Assembly (NCBI RefSeq): GCF_902859805.1
Contig: NZ_CADIKC010000003.1
Span: 682,001-746,000 of the forward strand
Direction: 5' to 3'
DNA length: 64,000 bases
From: Paraburkholderia sediminicola
Lineage (GTDB): Bacteria; Pseudomonadota; Gammaproteobacteria; Burkholderiales; Burkholderiaceae
The notes under the pieces were generated by a model. The model had not been told where the DNA came from. It did not search any database and saw only the letters and a program-made list of their open reading frames with translations. This document shows, piece by piece, positions 37,338-46,760 of the stretch. The stretch's first letter is position 1. Every line of letters starts with the position of its first letter. The position numbers and the translations under genes are program-made.

Positions 37338-37948
37338 CGAGACTCACCGAAATCGAGGGGAATGCCGCGCCATTGCCGATCGAAAATCTCGACACCGATC
37401 AGATCATGCCGAAGCAATTTCTTCGCATCATCGACAAGGCCGGGCTGAGCGAGGGCTTGCTGTACGACTTGCGTTTCGACGCAGAAGGCGAGCTGCGCCC
37501 GGATTGCGTGCTGAATCAGACGGCGTATCGCGGCGCGCGCATCCTGATTGGTGGCTCGAATTTCGGCTGCGGTTCGAGTCGTGAGCACGCTGTATGGGGG
37601 CTTCAGCAATTCGGTTTCGAAGCAGTGATCGCGCCTAGCTTCGCGGAGATTTTCTATTCAAACGCGATGAATAACCGCCTGTTGCTGGTGCAACTGGATC
37701 GCGAAGCAGTTGATGTTCTATTGCAAGACGCGGCGACACATCCTGCCGCGCAGTTGCATATCGACATCGAGCAGCAAACGGTGACGACCGCCAGTGGTCG
37801 CGTATTCACGTTCCCGCTTGGCGCGCGTCACAAACAGATGGTGATCGAAGGCATGGACACCATCGATCTCACGCTCGCTTCACTCCCCGCAATTGAAGCG
37901 TTCGAGCGTACCCATTTCGAACGGCAACCTTGGGCCGCCGTGCTGTAA
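37331..37948 (+). CDS. LeuD-like isopropylmalate dehydratase small subunit
   Basis: This 205-residue swivelling subunit pairs with the LeuC-like protein. It has NLDTDQIMPKQFLRI and the substrate-recognition loop GGSNFGCGSSREHAVWGLQQFG, followed by IAPSFAEIFYSNAMNNRLL. Its start overlaps the large-subunit stop, so translation is coupled. Length matches LeuD (about 200-216). A second, canonical leuCD is expected elsewhere in such genomes; this pair probably serves catabolism rather than leucine synthesis (inference). Confidence 0.88.
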   Translation: MLTRLTEIEGNAAPLPIENLDTDQIMPKQFLRIIDKAGLSEGLLYDLRFDAEGELRPDCVLNQTAYRGARILIGGSNFGCGSSREHAVWGLQQFGFEAVIAPSFAEIFYSNAMNNRLLLVQLDREAVDVLLQDAATHPAAQLHIDIEQQTVTTASGRVFTFPLGARHKQMVIEGMDTIDLTLASLPAIEAFERTHFERQPWAAVL

Positions 37949-38050
37949 ATCCCCTGGCGGCACTTGCGCCGCCATTCAACCGAAACGCGTGTGACCGATT
38001 CCCCGGCAGAAGGGAAGGGACGCGCTTGGTCTTTTAAAAACGGAGGAGAC

Positions 38051-39436
38051 ATGAAGCGCAAACCGCTTTATAAGGTGCTGTACGTGCAGGTAATCGTGGC
38101 GATCGTTATCGGTGTGATCGTTGGTCACTTCTTGCCAGCGGATGCGGTGGCGATGAAACCGCTCGGCGACGCATTCATCAAACTCGTGCGCATGATCATC
38201 AGCCCGGTAATCTTCTGCACCGTCGTGACTGGCATCGCCAGCATGCACGACATGCGCAAGGTCGGCCGCGTGGGCGGCAAAGCGTTGCTGTATTTCGAAG
38301 TGGTGTCGACGCTCGCGCTCGCCATCGGTTTGCTGGCCGCGCACGTGCTGAAACCCGGTGTGGGCTTTAACGTCGATCCCGCTACGCTCGACGCGGGCGC
38401 AATATCCAGTTATGCCGCACAAGCCGCACACGGCGAGGGGCTCTCGGGCTTCTTCATGCACATCATTCCGGAGACATTCGTCGGCGCGTTCACGCAGGGC
38501 GATATTCTGCCTGTGCTGCTGATCGCCATGTTGTTCGGCACCGCGCTCGCGGTGATGGGTGAACCCGCGAAACCCGTCATCGGTTTGATCGAACTGCTGT
38601 CGAAAACTTTCTTCCGTATTGTGCGCATGATTACGAGCCTTGCACCAATCGGCGCGTTCGGCGCCATCGCGTTCACGATCGGCAAATATGGCATCGTCTC
38701 CTTGCTGCCGATGATGAAACTCATCGGCACGTTCTATCTGACCGCATTCCTGTTCGTCTCGTGCGGACTTGGTCTGATTGCGCGGGCATGCGGTTTCAGT
38801 TTGTGGCGCTTCGTCGTGTACATCAAGGACGAACTGTTGATCGTACTCGGCACGTCGACATCCGAAGCGGCTTTGCCGCAGTTGATGGAGAAGCTCGAAC
38901 GGCTGGGATGCGCGCGCGGGATCGTCGGATTGGTCGTGCCGACTGGCTACTCGTTCAATCTCGACGGCACCAATATCTACATGACGCTCGCGGTGCTATT
39001 TCTCGCCCAGGCCACGAACACGCATTTGACGATTGCTCAGGAGATCACGTTGCTGGCGGTGACAATGCTGACCTCGAAGGGTTCGACCGGTGTGACAGGG
39101 GCCGGCTTTATCACGCTGGCTGCCAGTCTTTCGGTCGTGCCGACCGTGCCGGTGACGGCGATGGTGCTGATTCTCGGCATCGACCGTTTCATGTCCGAGT
39201 GCCGCGCGCTGACCAACACGATGGGCAACGGCGTGGCATCGATCGTAATTGCGGCGTGGGAGAAAGAGCTGGATCGCGAGAAGCTGAAGGCGGCCTTGGC
39301 GAGACCGGTTGCCACGTCTGGCACGATCGCCGCGGAAGAGGGCGGTAGGGCCGATTCCGCATGCTACGATGCTTTGCTCGTTGCAAAGAACATCGGAGAC
39401 CCAGATGCGTCCAGAGAGTGCCGCCCGTTTCGATGA
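38051..39436 (+). CDS. DctA-type C4-dicarboxylate:cation symporter
   Basis: This 461-residue inner-membrane transporter (DAACS family) has about eight helices plus two hairpins. It carries [15 protein letters not shown] [30 protein letters not shown] and [19 protein letters not shown], the substrate and cation motifs. ATG 38051 follows GGAGGAGAC. It lies 102 bases after the leuD-like gene and could import that enzyme's dicarboxylate substrate. The last 35-40 residues ([20 protein letters not shown]...) do not look like DctA and overlap the next gene, hinting at a C-terminal extension. Confidence 0.9.
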   Translation: MKRKPLYKVLYVQVIVAIVIGVIVGHFLPADAVAMKPLGDAFIKLVRMIISPVIFCTVVTGIASMHDMRKVGRVGGKALLYFEVVSTLALAIGLLAAHVLKPGVGFNVDPATLDAGAISSYAAQAAHGEGLSGFFMHIIPETFVGAFTQGDILPVLLIAMLFGTALAVMGEPAKPVIGLIELLSKTFFRIVRMITSLAPIGAFGAIAFTIGKYGIVSLLPMMKLIGTFYLTAFLFVSCGLGLIARACGFSLWRFVVYIKDELLIVLGTSTSEAALPQLMEKLERLGCARGIVGLVVPTGYSFNLDGTNIYMTLAVLFLAQATNTHLTIAQEITLLAVTMLTSKGSTGVTGAGFITLAASLSVVPTVPVTAMVLILGIDRFMSECRALTNTMGNGVASIVIAAWEKELDREKLKAALARPVATSGTIAAEEGGRADSACYDALLVAKNIGDPDASRECRPFR

Positions 39437-39785
39437 ACAGTTTGCGCCTCGCATTGCCGAGGCGATCGCCGCATGTTTCGCCACCACCGTGCATACTGAA
39501 GTGCTCCCTTACGGCGGGCAAGGGCATCCCACGCGCGTGCGGATCCATGCAACACCGATCGAAGACCTGCGCCACTACCCGCATGCATTGAATCTGTTTC
39601 TAACCTGGGATAGCGACGAGATCGAGCGGCTGATGGGTGCGGAGGGGCCTACGCGTTTCGCCGGCTACCTGGCCGCGTTACCCCGTAAGCTCGAAGCCTG
39701 GCGCCACGTGCGTGAACTGGATTTCGTCTCGCACACCCAGGCCGAGCCAACGGTATTACTCGGTGGCCTCGACTTCGAGTCGTAA
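39405..39785 (+). CDS. Conserved small protein (possibly DUF5594)
   Basis: This 126-residue soluble protein begins [20 protein letters not shown] and contains [21 protein letters not shown] recognise it only as a Burkholderiaceae conserved type, tentatively DUF5594. ATG 39405 has GGAGACC upstream. It overlaps the last 32 bases of dctA in another frame. There is no signal peptide, membrane segment or catalytic motif I can name. It converges with the chemoreceptor genes 8 bases later. Confidence 0.65.
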   Translation: MRPESAARFDEQFAPRIAEAIAACFATTVHTEVLPYGGQGHPTRVRIHATPIEDLRHYPHALNLFLTWDSDEIERLMGAEGPTRFAGYLAALPRKLEAWRHVRELDFVSHTQAEPTVLLGGLDFES

Positions 39786-39793
39786 CCAGGAAG

Positions 39794-41377
39794 CTAGGAA
39801 GCCGCCACCCCAATCCGAAAGAAACTCACACTTTGCACCAACCCTGAAGCCTTGCTCTGCACCGCATCGGCCGCCGCAGCCGCCTGCTCCACTAAAGCCG
39901 CGTTACTCTGCGTCACCTGATCCATCTGCGTGACTGCATCGTTCACCTCCGCAATACCCGCAGCCTGGTCGACGCTGGCGGTCGCGATTGCCTCGACGAT
40001 GCGCGTCACGCTGCCCGCGCTTTCCACCACGCCGTCCATCGTATTGCTCGCGTGATTGATCAACTGCGTGCCGGCGTCGATTGTGGCCACCGACTCACGA
40101 ATCAGCGCCTTGATCTCATGCGCGGCATCGGCCGAGCGTTGAGCGAGACTGCGCACTTCACTCGCGACCACGGCGAAACCGCGCCCCTGCGTGCCGGCAC
40201 GCGCCGCTTCAACCGCTGCGTTGAGCGCCAGAATATTGGTCTGCGCGGCAATCGCTTCAACCACCGCGATGATATCGACGATCCGCTTGGACGCTGCGTC
40301 GATCTGGCCCATGGTGCGCACGGCATCGGTCATCACCACACCGCCGTCGCGCGCCGCTTGCGCCGCGGTTTGTGCGAGCGTGGTGGCCTCGCGTGCGTTG
40401 CTGGCGTTGCGCTGAACCGAGTCGGTGAAATGCTGCATCGACGCTGCGGTTTCTTCGAGCGAGGCGGCTTGTTGTTCCGTGCGTGCCGACAGGTCGAGGT
40501 TACCCGCGGCGATCTCCTGCGTCGCCGAGGAAATCGTGTGCGCGCCTTCACGAATCTCGCTGACAATGTGCCGCAGGCGTTGATTCATTTCGTTGAGCGC
40601 GACCAGCAGCTGCCCGGTTTCGTCGCGGCTCACCACGGCGACATCCGCGCGCAGATCACCTGCCGCAACCGCTTGCGCGACCCCCACCGCCTGCCTGACC
40701 GGCAACGTGATGCTGCGGCTCAGGAACCAGACCGCGAAGGTGCCCACGCCGAGCGAGCCGATCACGACCGACAATAACAGCACGCAGGCGAGTGTGTACG
40801 CGTGTTCTGCCGCTTCGCCCGTGCGCACGCTGGAGTCTTGCGCCTGCTGCATTACCATGGCGACGATGTCGTCGATAGCGGCGGTCGGCGCGCGGTCGAT
40901 GCCTTTGACGAGACCATCGACGACGTGCGCCGTATTCGGATCGGCCGCGTCGTAGTGCTTGAGCGCGTCGAGGTAACTCTCCTGCAACGAGGCGTGCGTG
41001 GCGAGCGCCTTGTCGACGCCGTCTACGTTGGCGCCCAATGCACTCAGCTGATCCTTCAGTCGTAGCAGGGCCGCGTGTGTCGTGCCACTTTCTTTGCTGA
41101 AGGCGTCACGATACTTGGCGAACGCAACCGGGTCCGCGCCGCGCAGCAACAGGTCTTTCCATTCCTGCACCTGTTTCTTGAATTCGACCTGCGCAACCCG
41201 CGCCGTGTCGGCGGCTTGCGCGTATTGGCTGAGCGTTTGAGCGGACTGGATTTGCAGTGCATGCGTATTCGACAACGCATGCCACCCCTCAAGGCCCACT
41301 ACCATGGTTGCGGCGAGCAGCACCGCGCCGAGCAGAGCCAACTTGACGGCGATTTTCAGATTTCTATAGAACGTCAC
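39794..41377 (-). CDS. Methyl-accepting chemotaxis protein, four-helix-bundle sensor
   Basis: This 527-residue chemoreceptor has TM1 (about 11-30), a periplasmic four-helix-bundle type sensor (about 35-185), TM2 (about 190-215), HAMP, and a signalling hairpin with the conserved tip [20 protein letters not shown]. The C-terminus ([11 protein letters not shown]) lacks a CheR-binding pentapeptide. It lies 21 bases downstream of the second chemoreceptor gene and likely shares its transcript. The ligand is unknown; the sensor has no Cache motif. Confidence 0.92.
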   Translation of the reverse strand: MTFYRNLKIAVKLALLGAVLLAATMVVGLEGWHALSNTHALQIQSAQTLSQYAQAADTARVAQVEFKKQVQEWKDLLLRGADPVAFAKYRDAFSKESGTTHAALLRLKDQLSALGANVDGVDKALATHASLQESYLDALKHYDAADPNTAHVVDGLVKGIDRAPTAAIDDIVAMVMQQAQDSSVRTGEAAEHAYTLACVLLLSVVIGSLGVGTFAVWFLSRSITLPVRQAVGVAQAVAAGDLRADVAVVSRDETGQLLVALNEMNQRLRHIVSEIREGAHTISSATQEIAAGNLDLSARTEQQAASLEETAASMQHFTDSVQRNASNAREATTLAQTAAQAARDGGVVMTDAVRTMGQIDAASKRIVDIIAVVEAIAAQTNILALNAAVEAARAGTQGRGFAVVASEVRSLAQRSADAAHEIKALIRESVATIDAGTQLINHASNTMDGVVESAGSVTRIVEAIATASVDQAAGIAEVNDAVTQMDQVTQSNAALVEQAAAAADAVQSKASGLVQSVSFFRIGVAAS

Positions 41378-41398
41378 TGCGATTTCCTTTGGCGGACC

Positions 41399-43198
41399 TC
41401 AGTCCAGCTTGAATTGCGTCACGGCACCGGCAAGACTCACGGCCTGGCTTTGCAACGCGGCAGCGGCCGCTGTGGATTCCTCCACCAGCGCGGCGTTCTG
41501 CTGAACCATTTCATCGAGTTGGCTGACTGCGCGATTCACTTCCTGAATCCCGCGCGTTTGCTCGTTGGCTGCCTGGGTGATTTCGGAAATGATGGTAGTG
41601 ACGTTGGCGACGTTGCTCACGATCTCCGTCATCGTCTCGCCGGCCTGGCGCACCTGGCCCGACCCGGAGGTCACGCTCGCCACGGTTGCTTCGATCAGCG
41701 CCTTGATCTCTTTCGCGGCCTGCGCGCTGCGTTGCGCGAGGCTGCGCACCTCGCCGGCCACCACCGCGAAACCGCGACCCTGTTCACCGGCGCGCGCGGC
41801 TTCCACCGCTGCGTTCAACGCGAGAATGTTGGTCTGGAATGCAATGCCGTCGATCACACCGATGATGTCCGAGATCTTCACCGACGCATGTTCGATCTCA
41901 CCCATTGTCGTAATCACGTCGGAGATCACTACGCCGCCGCGCGAGGCGACCTGCGATGCGGACACGGCCGTATCGTCGGCCTGCTTCGCGGCACTAGCGG
42001 ATTGCGTAACCGTCGAGGTGATTTCTTCCATCGATGCAGCGGTCTGTTGCAGGCTGGCTGCTGCGGATTCGGTGCGGCCCGACAGATCGACGTTGCCCGC
42101 GGCGATTTCATTGGCGGCCACGCGCACCGATTCGCTGGCGTCGCGAATCTGGCGCATCACGTGACTAAGTTTGTCGATGAAGGTGTTGAACGAGCGCGCG
42201 ATCTGCGCGACTTCGTCGTTGCCGACGGCCGGCAGACGTTGTGTCAGATCGCCTTCACCCGAGCCGATGGCGTCCATCGCATCGCGTACTTTCGACAGGC
42301 GCTGGAACGACACGGCGGTGACCGCGGCCACGATGGCGGCGGCGATCGCGGCGATCACGATCAAGGCAATCACCGAAGCCGTCAACAGCGATCGCATACC
42401 CGCCGTCGCTTCTGATTTGTCGAGCGCGACGACCGCGTACCAGTCGGTGCCAGGAATGGCCTCGGCGCGCAGCAGCTTCGTGCTGCCGCTCACGTCGACT
42501 TCGACCGGATGCTCGGCGCTGAAAAGCGCAGTCAGCTTGTCGCTGGTGAGCGCGGGTGCGAGGTCCGATACCGGCTTCAAAGTCAGCTTGGCATCCGGGT
42601 GCGCGACGATATGGCCGCTGGCGTCGATCAACATGCCAAAGCTCGCCGGCGTCGGATGAATCGCCTTGACGTTGGCAATCACGCTGTCCATCGCGACGTC
42701 GCCGGACACCACGCCTTTCACCACGCCGTCGCGTACCACGGGCGCGGCGAATGCGACCACCAGCTTGCCCGTGCCCACGTCCACGTAGGGCGGCGTCACC
42801 ACCGGCTTGCCCGCTGCGGCGGCCTGCTTGTACCAGGGACGGCCGGTCGGATCGTAGTCGGGCGGAATGCCGGTCGGGTCCGAAAACTTGGCGGTCTTAT
42901 CCGCGTAGCCGACATATACGTTGGTGAACTTGCCGGCTGCGGCGATCTGCTTCAACGCGGCGGATGGATCAGGTTGCAGCACTGCGTCCTGCAGCGAGTT
43001 GATCATCTGGCTATTGGAGGCGATCCAGTCTTCGATGCCGTCTGCATGACCGCTTTCGACAGCGTTCAAACTGCTTTCGATCGCATCGGCGTTGTACGAG
43101 TTGGCGACGACATAGTTGAGAACCGCGTTAGCAGCGAGCGCAACCACAACGATGGCGACGCACAGGGCGACAATGCGCGCGCGAATGGAGGAGAACAT
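41399..43198 (-). CDS. Methyl-accepting chemotaxis protein with amino-acid-type dCache sensor
   Basis: This 599-residue chemoreceptor has TM1 (about 10-31), a periplasmic double-Cache domain (about 35-275), TM2 (about 277-300), HAMP and the signalling hairpin ([19 protein letters not shown]). In the membrane-distal Cache, Tyr115, Arg120, Trp122, Tyr123, Tyr138 and Asp167 have the spacing of the universal amino-acid-binding dCache motif (PctA numbering Y121, R126, W128, Y129, Y144, D173, from memory). An amino-acid attractant is therefore likely. A sigma-28-like promoter lies 63 bases upstream. Confidence 0.93.
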   Translation of the reverse strand: MFSSIRARIVALCVAIVVVALAANAVLNYVVANSYNADAIESSLNAVESGHADGIEDWIASNSQMINSLQDAVLQPDPSAALKQIAAAGKFTNVYVGYADKTAKFSDPTGIPPDYDPTGRPWYKQAAAAGKPVVTPPYVDVGTGKLVVAFAAPVVRDGVVKGVVSGDVAMDSVIANVKAIHPTPASFGMLIDASGHIVAHPDAKLTLKPVSDLAPALTSDKLTALFSAEHPVEVDVSGSTKLLRAEAIPGTDWYAVVALDKSEATAGMRSLLTASVIALIVIAAIAAAIVAAVTAVSFQRLSKVRDAMDAIGSGEGDLTQRLPAVGNDEVAQIARSFNTFIDKLSHVMRQIRDASESVRVAANEIAAGNVDLSGRTESAAASLQQTAASMEEITSTVTQSASAAKQADDTAVSASQVASRGGVVISDVITTMGEIEHASVKISDIIGVIDGIAFQTNILALNAAVEAARAGEQGRGFAVVAGEVRSLAQRSAQAAKEIKALIEATVASVTSGSGQVRQAGETMTEIVSNVANVTTIISEITQAANEQTRGIQEVNRAVSQLDEMVQQNAALVEESTAAAAALQSQAVSLAGAVTQFKLD

Positions 43199-43484
43199 GT
43201 TGGGAGTCTTTCGGAGTAAGCAGTGAGCCGTAGTCGGTGAGGCGGGGGCCTCATACGCGGTATACGGCGCCGGCAGTGGGGACTTGAGCAGGTAATGCTT
43301 TCAGTTTCTGGCGGCGGCCGGCAACGCCGCTCGTGGCGGCGCGGCGCGATGCTACACAATTTTTCGCGCGTTGCGGGTTTTTCAATGGATGCCGAAACAG
43401 CGCCCTTGTATTGAGTTGCAAGCGCTGTATTCATATGACGATAACGCCGGGGATGACGCTATATACCGATCCGTACAGATGGTT
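43199..43484. other. Spacer between chemoreceptor operon and mocR-type gene
   Basis: This 286-base non-coding stretch lies between two minus-strand units. It holds the sigma-28-like promoter at 43261-43287. The remainder downstream of mocR shows no clear terminator. Confidence 0.5.
43261..43287 (-). promoter_or_regulatory. Sigma-28 (FliA)-like promoter of the chemoreceptor operon
   Basis: On the minus strand the order is TCAAGTCC, 11 bases, GCCGTATA. The FliA consensus is TAAAGTTT-N11-GCCGATAA; the match is 5/8 and 6/8 with exact spacing. It lies 63 bases before the chemoreceptor start. Confidence 0.55.
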
Positions 43485-44876
43485 TCACATTACCGGCGAA
43501 TGCAGATGATGCGGGTGGTCGAGTGTCTCGCCCACAATGCGCAGTGCCTCTTCGCATTCGTCGCGCGTTTTCGAACCACCGAGGCACACACGCATTGCAT
43601 TCGGCGGATTGCCGTCGGTGGAAAACGCCGCTCCTGCAACGGCAGCGATGCCCTGGTTGCGCAGTTGCAATGCGAGTTCGGAAGCGCTCCAGCCGCTTTC
43701 GGCGGGCACCGGCAACCACAAATGAAAGCCGTCCGCGTGCGCGTCGTAAGGCCACGCTTCGAGCATGCGCGATGCAATCGCCTGGCGTGCGCGAGATTCA
43801 TTGCGGATCGCGTTGAGCATATCGAGCGCGGTGCCGTCGACGATCCATTGTGTTGCGAGCGTAACGGTGAACGGACTTGCCATCACCGTTGTTGCGCGCA
43901 ACGCGCCGGCGAGGCGCTGCGTTTGCCTGGCAGTCGGCGCGTGCAGATGCGCGACCCGCAAACCGGCGCCGAGACTCTTCGATAAACCCGTTACGTAGTA
44001 GGTCAGTTCGGGAGCGAAGCTCGCAAGCGCATCGGGTGCACTCTGCGGCAGCATCGCATACGCATCGTCTTCGATGATCGGGACGCTGTAGCGCAACGCG
44101 ACGTCGGCGAGCGCCTCGCGCCGTTTGTGCGTGAGCGTGAGTGTGCTCGGATTCTGCAGCGTCGGATTGCAATAGAACGCGCTCGGCTTGTCGGTTTTGC
44201 AGAGCGCCTCGAAGGCGTGTGCAAGCGGACCTTCGTCGTCGCGTGGCAAGGCCTGCAGACGCACGCCGAGCTGCGCGGCAATGGCCTTGATGCCGGGGTA
44301 AGCCAGCGTGTCGAGACAGATCGTGCCACCGGGCCGCGCCAACTGCGAGACGAGCGCCACCAGCGCGCTATGAATGCCGGGGCACACCAGCACGTTCTGC
44401 GCGTCGCAATGCGGCACGCGCCGCTTCAGCCATTCGGCCCCCGCGTCCTTGTCGGCGGCCGAACCGCCGAAGTCCTGATAGCGCAGCAACTGATACGGAT
44501 CGCTGCCGCTCATCAGGCGCGCTGCCGAATCGCGCAAACGGGCCGCGTAATCGGGCGGCTCGGGTGGCGTATTCATCGACATCTCGATGCTGCTGCCGCC
44601 GGCAAGCGGCAAGGTGGCGGTTCGGCCACGCACAAAGGTGCCGCTGCCCGCGCGCGAATCGAGCAGGCCGCGCTTGCGCGCTTCCGCATATGCGCGCGCC
44701 ACGGTCGTGTAGTTCAGCGCGAGTTCTTCGGCCAGATCGCGCAGCCCCGGCAAGCGATCGCGTGGACGCAGGCGGCCGGTGGCGAGATCTTCTTCGATCA
44801 GATCGGGAATTGCGAGGTAGGCCGGCTTGCGGGTGTCGGCAAGGCGTTTGATCCAGTGATGTGTCGGGCTGCTCAT
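43485..44876 (-). CDS. MocR-type (GntR/aminotransferase) transcriptional regulator
   Basis: This 463-residue MocR protein has a GntR winged helix (about 12-85; RDRLPGLRDLAEELALNYTT) fused to a class I aminotransferase-like domain (about 110-460). The PLP-binding lysine is Lys300 (SKSLGAGLR). The start at 44876 gives MSSPTHHWIK; longer in-frame starts would run into the palindrome. MocR proteins bind PLP and sense amines or amino acids. It is divergent from the Nit1C operon, with a 34-bp palindrome 25 bases upstream of its own start, so it should repress itself and control the cluster (inference). Confidence 0.9.
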   Translation of the reverse strand: MSSPTHHWIKRLADTRKPAYLAIPDLIEEDLATGRLRPRDRLPGLRDLAEELALNYTTVARAYAEARKRGLLDSRAGSGTFVRGRTATLPLAGGSSIEMSMNTPPEPPDYAARLRDSAARLMSGSDPYQLLRYQDFGGSAADKDAGAEWLKRRVPHCDAQNVLVCPGIHSALVALVSQLARPGGTICLDTLAYPGIKAIAAQLGVRLQALPRDDEGPLAHAFEALCKTDKPSAFYCNPTLQNPSTLTLTHKRREALADVALRYSVPIIEDDAYAMLPQSAPDALASFAPELTYYVTGLSKSLGAGLRVAHLHAPTARQTQRLAGALRATTVMASPFTVTLATQWIVDGTALDMLNAIRNESRARQAIASRMLEAWPYDAHADGFHLWLPVPAESGWSASELALQLRNQGIAAVAGAAFSTDGNPPNAMRVCLGGSKTRDECEEALRIVGETLDHPHHLHSPVM

Positions 44877-44900
44877 TTGTAGCCTTCGGCTGGGGGTGAA

Positions 44901-44934
44901 GATCATTGATCGCATCCGGATGCGATCAATGATC
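44901..44934. promoter_or_regulatory. 34-bp perfect palindrome, candidate MocR operator
   Basis: Left arm GATCATTGATCGCATCC (44901-44917) is followed at once by its exact reverse complement (44918-44934), with no spacer. It lies 25 bases upstream of the mocR-type start codon. It shares ATTGATCGCAT with the inverted repeat at 45116. Confidence 0.8.
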
Positions 44935-44991
44935 GGATTGATCGTCTGTGGTGAATGAGTGCACCACGCCGACTCGTCCCGGCACGCAAAT

Positions 44992-45008
44992 CGCACTTGG
45001 CTGGTGCG
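44992..45008 (+). promoter_or_regulatory. NtrC-type binding site
   Basis: CGCACTTGGCTGGTGCG contains GCACT-N4-TGGTGC, the enterobacterial NtrC enhancer core. Its centre lies about 155 bases before the sigma-54 -12 element, a normal enhancer distance. A lone half-site TGCACCA lies at 44960. Confidence 0.7.
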
Positions 45009-45115
45009 ATATCGCGGGGTCGGGGGCTCCGGGCCACGACGTCCCGGCTATATGCAAGCTTCACGCCTAAAAATTTTTCGAGTCGCATGTCGAATCGAGG
45101 CGGAATTGATTGCTG

Positions 45116-45143
45116 ATTGATCGCATTTGCGTGACCGATCAAT
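45116..45143. promoter_or_regulatory. Second inverted repeat, candidate MocR site at the Nit1C promoter
   Basis: ATTGATCG (45116-45123) and CGATCAAT (45136-45143) form an 8-bp inverted repeat around 12 bases. The left arm continues as ATTGATCGCAT, identical to part of the 34-bp palindrome. Its right end abuts the sigma-54 -24 element. Confidence 0.7.
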
Positions 45144-45158
45144 GGCACGGCCGTTGCA
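45143..45158 (+). promoter_or_regulatory. Sigma-54 promoter of the Nit1C cluster
   Basis: TGGCACGGCCGTTGCA fits the consensus TGGCAC-N5-TTGCW at every position. The -24 GG is at 45144-45145 and the -12 GC at 45156-45157, ten bases apart. It lies 65 bases upstream of the first gene. Confidence 0.85.
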
Positions 45159-45223
45159 TTGAGAGAAGTGCGCACGGATTGAACGCGCCATCTTTTACTT
45201 AGCAACCCTGATCGGAGAGTGTC

Positions 45224-45706
45224 ATGCCAGCCGTCAACAAACCGCTGCATCAGAAAGGCGATTACCTTGTCGACTACGAAGAGAAAGTCTTCGAAGACGT
45301 GAAGGCCGAACCGGGCGAGAAGGCACTCGTCACGTTCCATACGGTCGCGTTCGAGGGGTCGATCGGTTTCGTCAATCTTTTGCAGGCCACGCGCTTGCAA
45401 CGCAAGGGCTTCGAGACCTCGGTGCTGCTTTACGGGCCAGGTGTCACGCTCGGTCTGCAACGCGGCTTTCCAACGCTTGGCGACGAAGCGTTCCCCGGCC
45501 ATCTGAACTTCAACAAGCAACTGATGAAGTTCATGGAAGAGGGCGGCAAGGTGTACGCCTGCCGCTTCGCGCTGCAAGCCTTGTACGGGCACGGCGAAGC
45601 TTCGCTGATCGAAGGTATCCGGCCGATCAGCCCGCTCGACGTGCTCGACATCCAGTTGCTCCATCGCAAGGACAACGCGCTGATCATCCACACGTGGACG
45701 GTTTGA
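45224..45706 (+). CDS. MSMEG_0572/Sll0783 family nitrogen-starvation response protein
   Basis: This 160-residue soluble protein is the first gene of the Nit1C cluster. It contains [20 protein letters not shown] and [20 protein letters not shown]. No catalytic motif is recognisable, though the pattern resembles small DsrE/AF1521-like folds. In Synechocystis, Sll0783 is induced by nitrogen starvation and its loss affects PHB accumulation. Its biochemical job is unknown. The ribosome site is GGAG. It is transcribed from the sigma-54 promoter, 20 bases ahead of the nitrilase gene. Confidence 0.92.
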   Translation: MPAVNKPLHQKGDYLVDYEEKVFEDVKAEPGEKALVTFHTVAFEGSIGFVNLLQATRLQRKGFETSVLLYGPGVTLGLQRGFPTLGDEAFPGHLNFNKQLMKFMEEGGKVYACRFALQALYGHGEASLIEGIRPISPLDVLDIQLLHRKDNALIIHTWTV

Positions 45707-45725
45707 CGAGAGGCGGGTGACCACT

Positions 45726-46760
45726 ATGTCCGACAAACGCATCGTGCGTGCCGCCGCGGTCCAGATCGCACCGGATTTCGAGCGCAGCGGCGGCACCCTC
45801 GAGAAGGTATGCGAGGCGATCGAGAAGGCAGCGCGCGAAGGCGTGGAACTGATCGTGTTCCCCGAGACCTTCGTGCCGTACTACCCGTACTTTTCTTTCG
45901 TGCGTCCGCCGGTTGCATCCGGCGCCGATCACATGAAGCTCTACGAGGAAGCCGTGATCGTGCCCGGCCCGGTGACGCAGGCGGTGGCCGAGCAAGCGCG
46001 TTTGCATCGGATGGTGGTGGTGCTTGGCGTCAATGAGCGTGATCACGGCAGTCTTTACAACACGCAATTGATCTTCGACGTGGACGGCCAGCTGCTGCTC
46101 AAACGCCGCAAGATCACGCCGACGTTTCACGAACGGATGATCTGGGGGCAGGGCGACGCGGCCGGCCTGAAAGTCGCGCAAACGGCGGTGGCGCGCGTCG
46201 GCGCGCTCGCGTGCTGGGAGCATTACAACCCGCTCGCGCGCTATGCGTTGATGACGCAGCACGAAGAGATTCATTGCAGCCAGTTTCCTGGCTCGCTGGT
46301 GGGACCGATCTTCGCTGACCAGATCGAGGTGACGATCCGGCATCACGCTTTGGAGTCGGGCTGCTTTGTGGTGAATGCGACGGGCTGGCTGAGCGAAGCG
46401 CAGATTGCATCGGTCACACCCGATACGAACTTGCAGAAAGCGCTGCGCGGCGGCTGCAACACCGCGATCGTGTCGCCGGAAGGCCAGCATCTGGCGCAGC
46501 CGCTGCGCGAGGGTGAAGGCATGGTGATTGCCGATCTCGACATGACGCTGATTACCAAGCGCAAACGCATGATGGATTCGGTCGGCCACTACGCGCGGCC
46601 GGAATTGCTGAGTCTTGCGATCAACCGGCGACCGGCGGAAACCGTCGCGCCGATGCCGTTCTGGTCCAGTGCCGCGGGCATGGGTTTCAATTCAAACGAA
46701 GGATGGCGCGATGAACTCCAGCGAGACACTGTCGGCAGCGAGCCGGCAATTGATGACTGA
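45726..46760 (+). CDS. Nit1-type nitrilase (Sll0784 family)
   Basis: This 344-residue carbon-nitrogen hydrolase has the triad Glu47 (FPETF), Lys129 (RRKITPT) and Cys163 (ACWEHYNPL). Nit1-group nitrilases turn nitriles into acid plus ammonia, and in Nit1C-bearing strains such genes (nitC) are tied to growth on cyanide. ATG 45726 is annotated; a GTG at 45717 is possible but lies too close to its ribosome site. The stop overlaps the radical-SAM start by 50 bases. The natural substrate is not settled. Confidence 0.94.
   Translation: MSDKRIVRAAAVQIAPDFERSGGTLEKVCEAIEKAAREGVELIVFPETFVPYYPYFSFVRPPVASGADHMKLYEEAVIVPGPVTQAVAEQARLHRMVVVLGVNERDHGSLYNTQLIFDVDGQLLLKRRKITPTFHERMIWGQGDAAGLKVAQTAVARVGALACWEHYNPLARYALMTQHEEIHCSQFPGSLVGPIFADQIEVTIRHHALESGCFVVNATGWLSEAQIASVTPDTNLQKALRGGCNTAIVSPEGQHLAQPLREGEGMVIADLDMTLITKRKRMMDSVGHYARPELLSLAINRRPAETVAPMPFWSSAAGMGFNSNEGWRDELQRDTVGSEPAIDD

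Noticed and set aside
35919..37948. Leucine-biosynthetic leuCD
   Set aside because: There is no leuB/leuA nearby, the DHNVPT motif is altered to SHIIPT, and the context is a dehalogenase and a dicarboxylate transporter. Cannot be excluded without the whole genome.
41075..42415. 446-codon open frame antisense to the two chemoreceptor genes
   Set aside because: It crosses the boundary between two real genes and is compositionally an antisense shadow.
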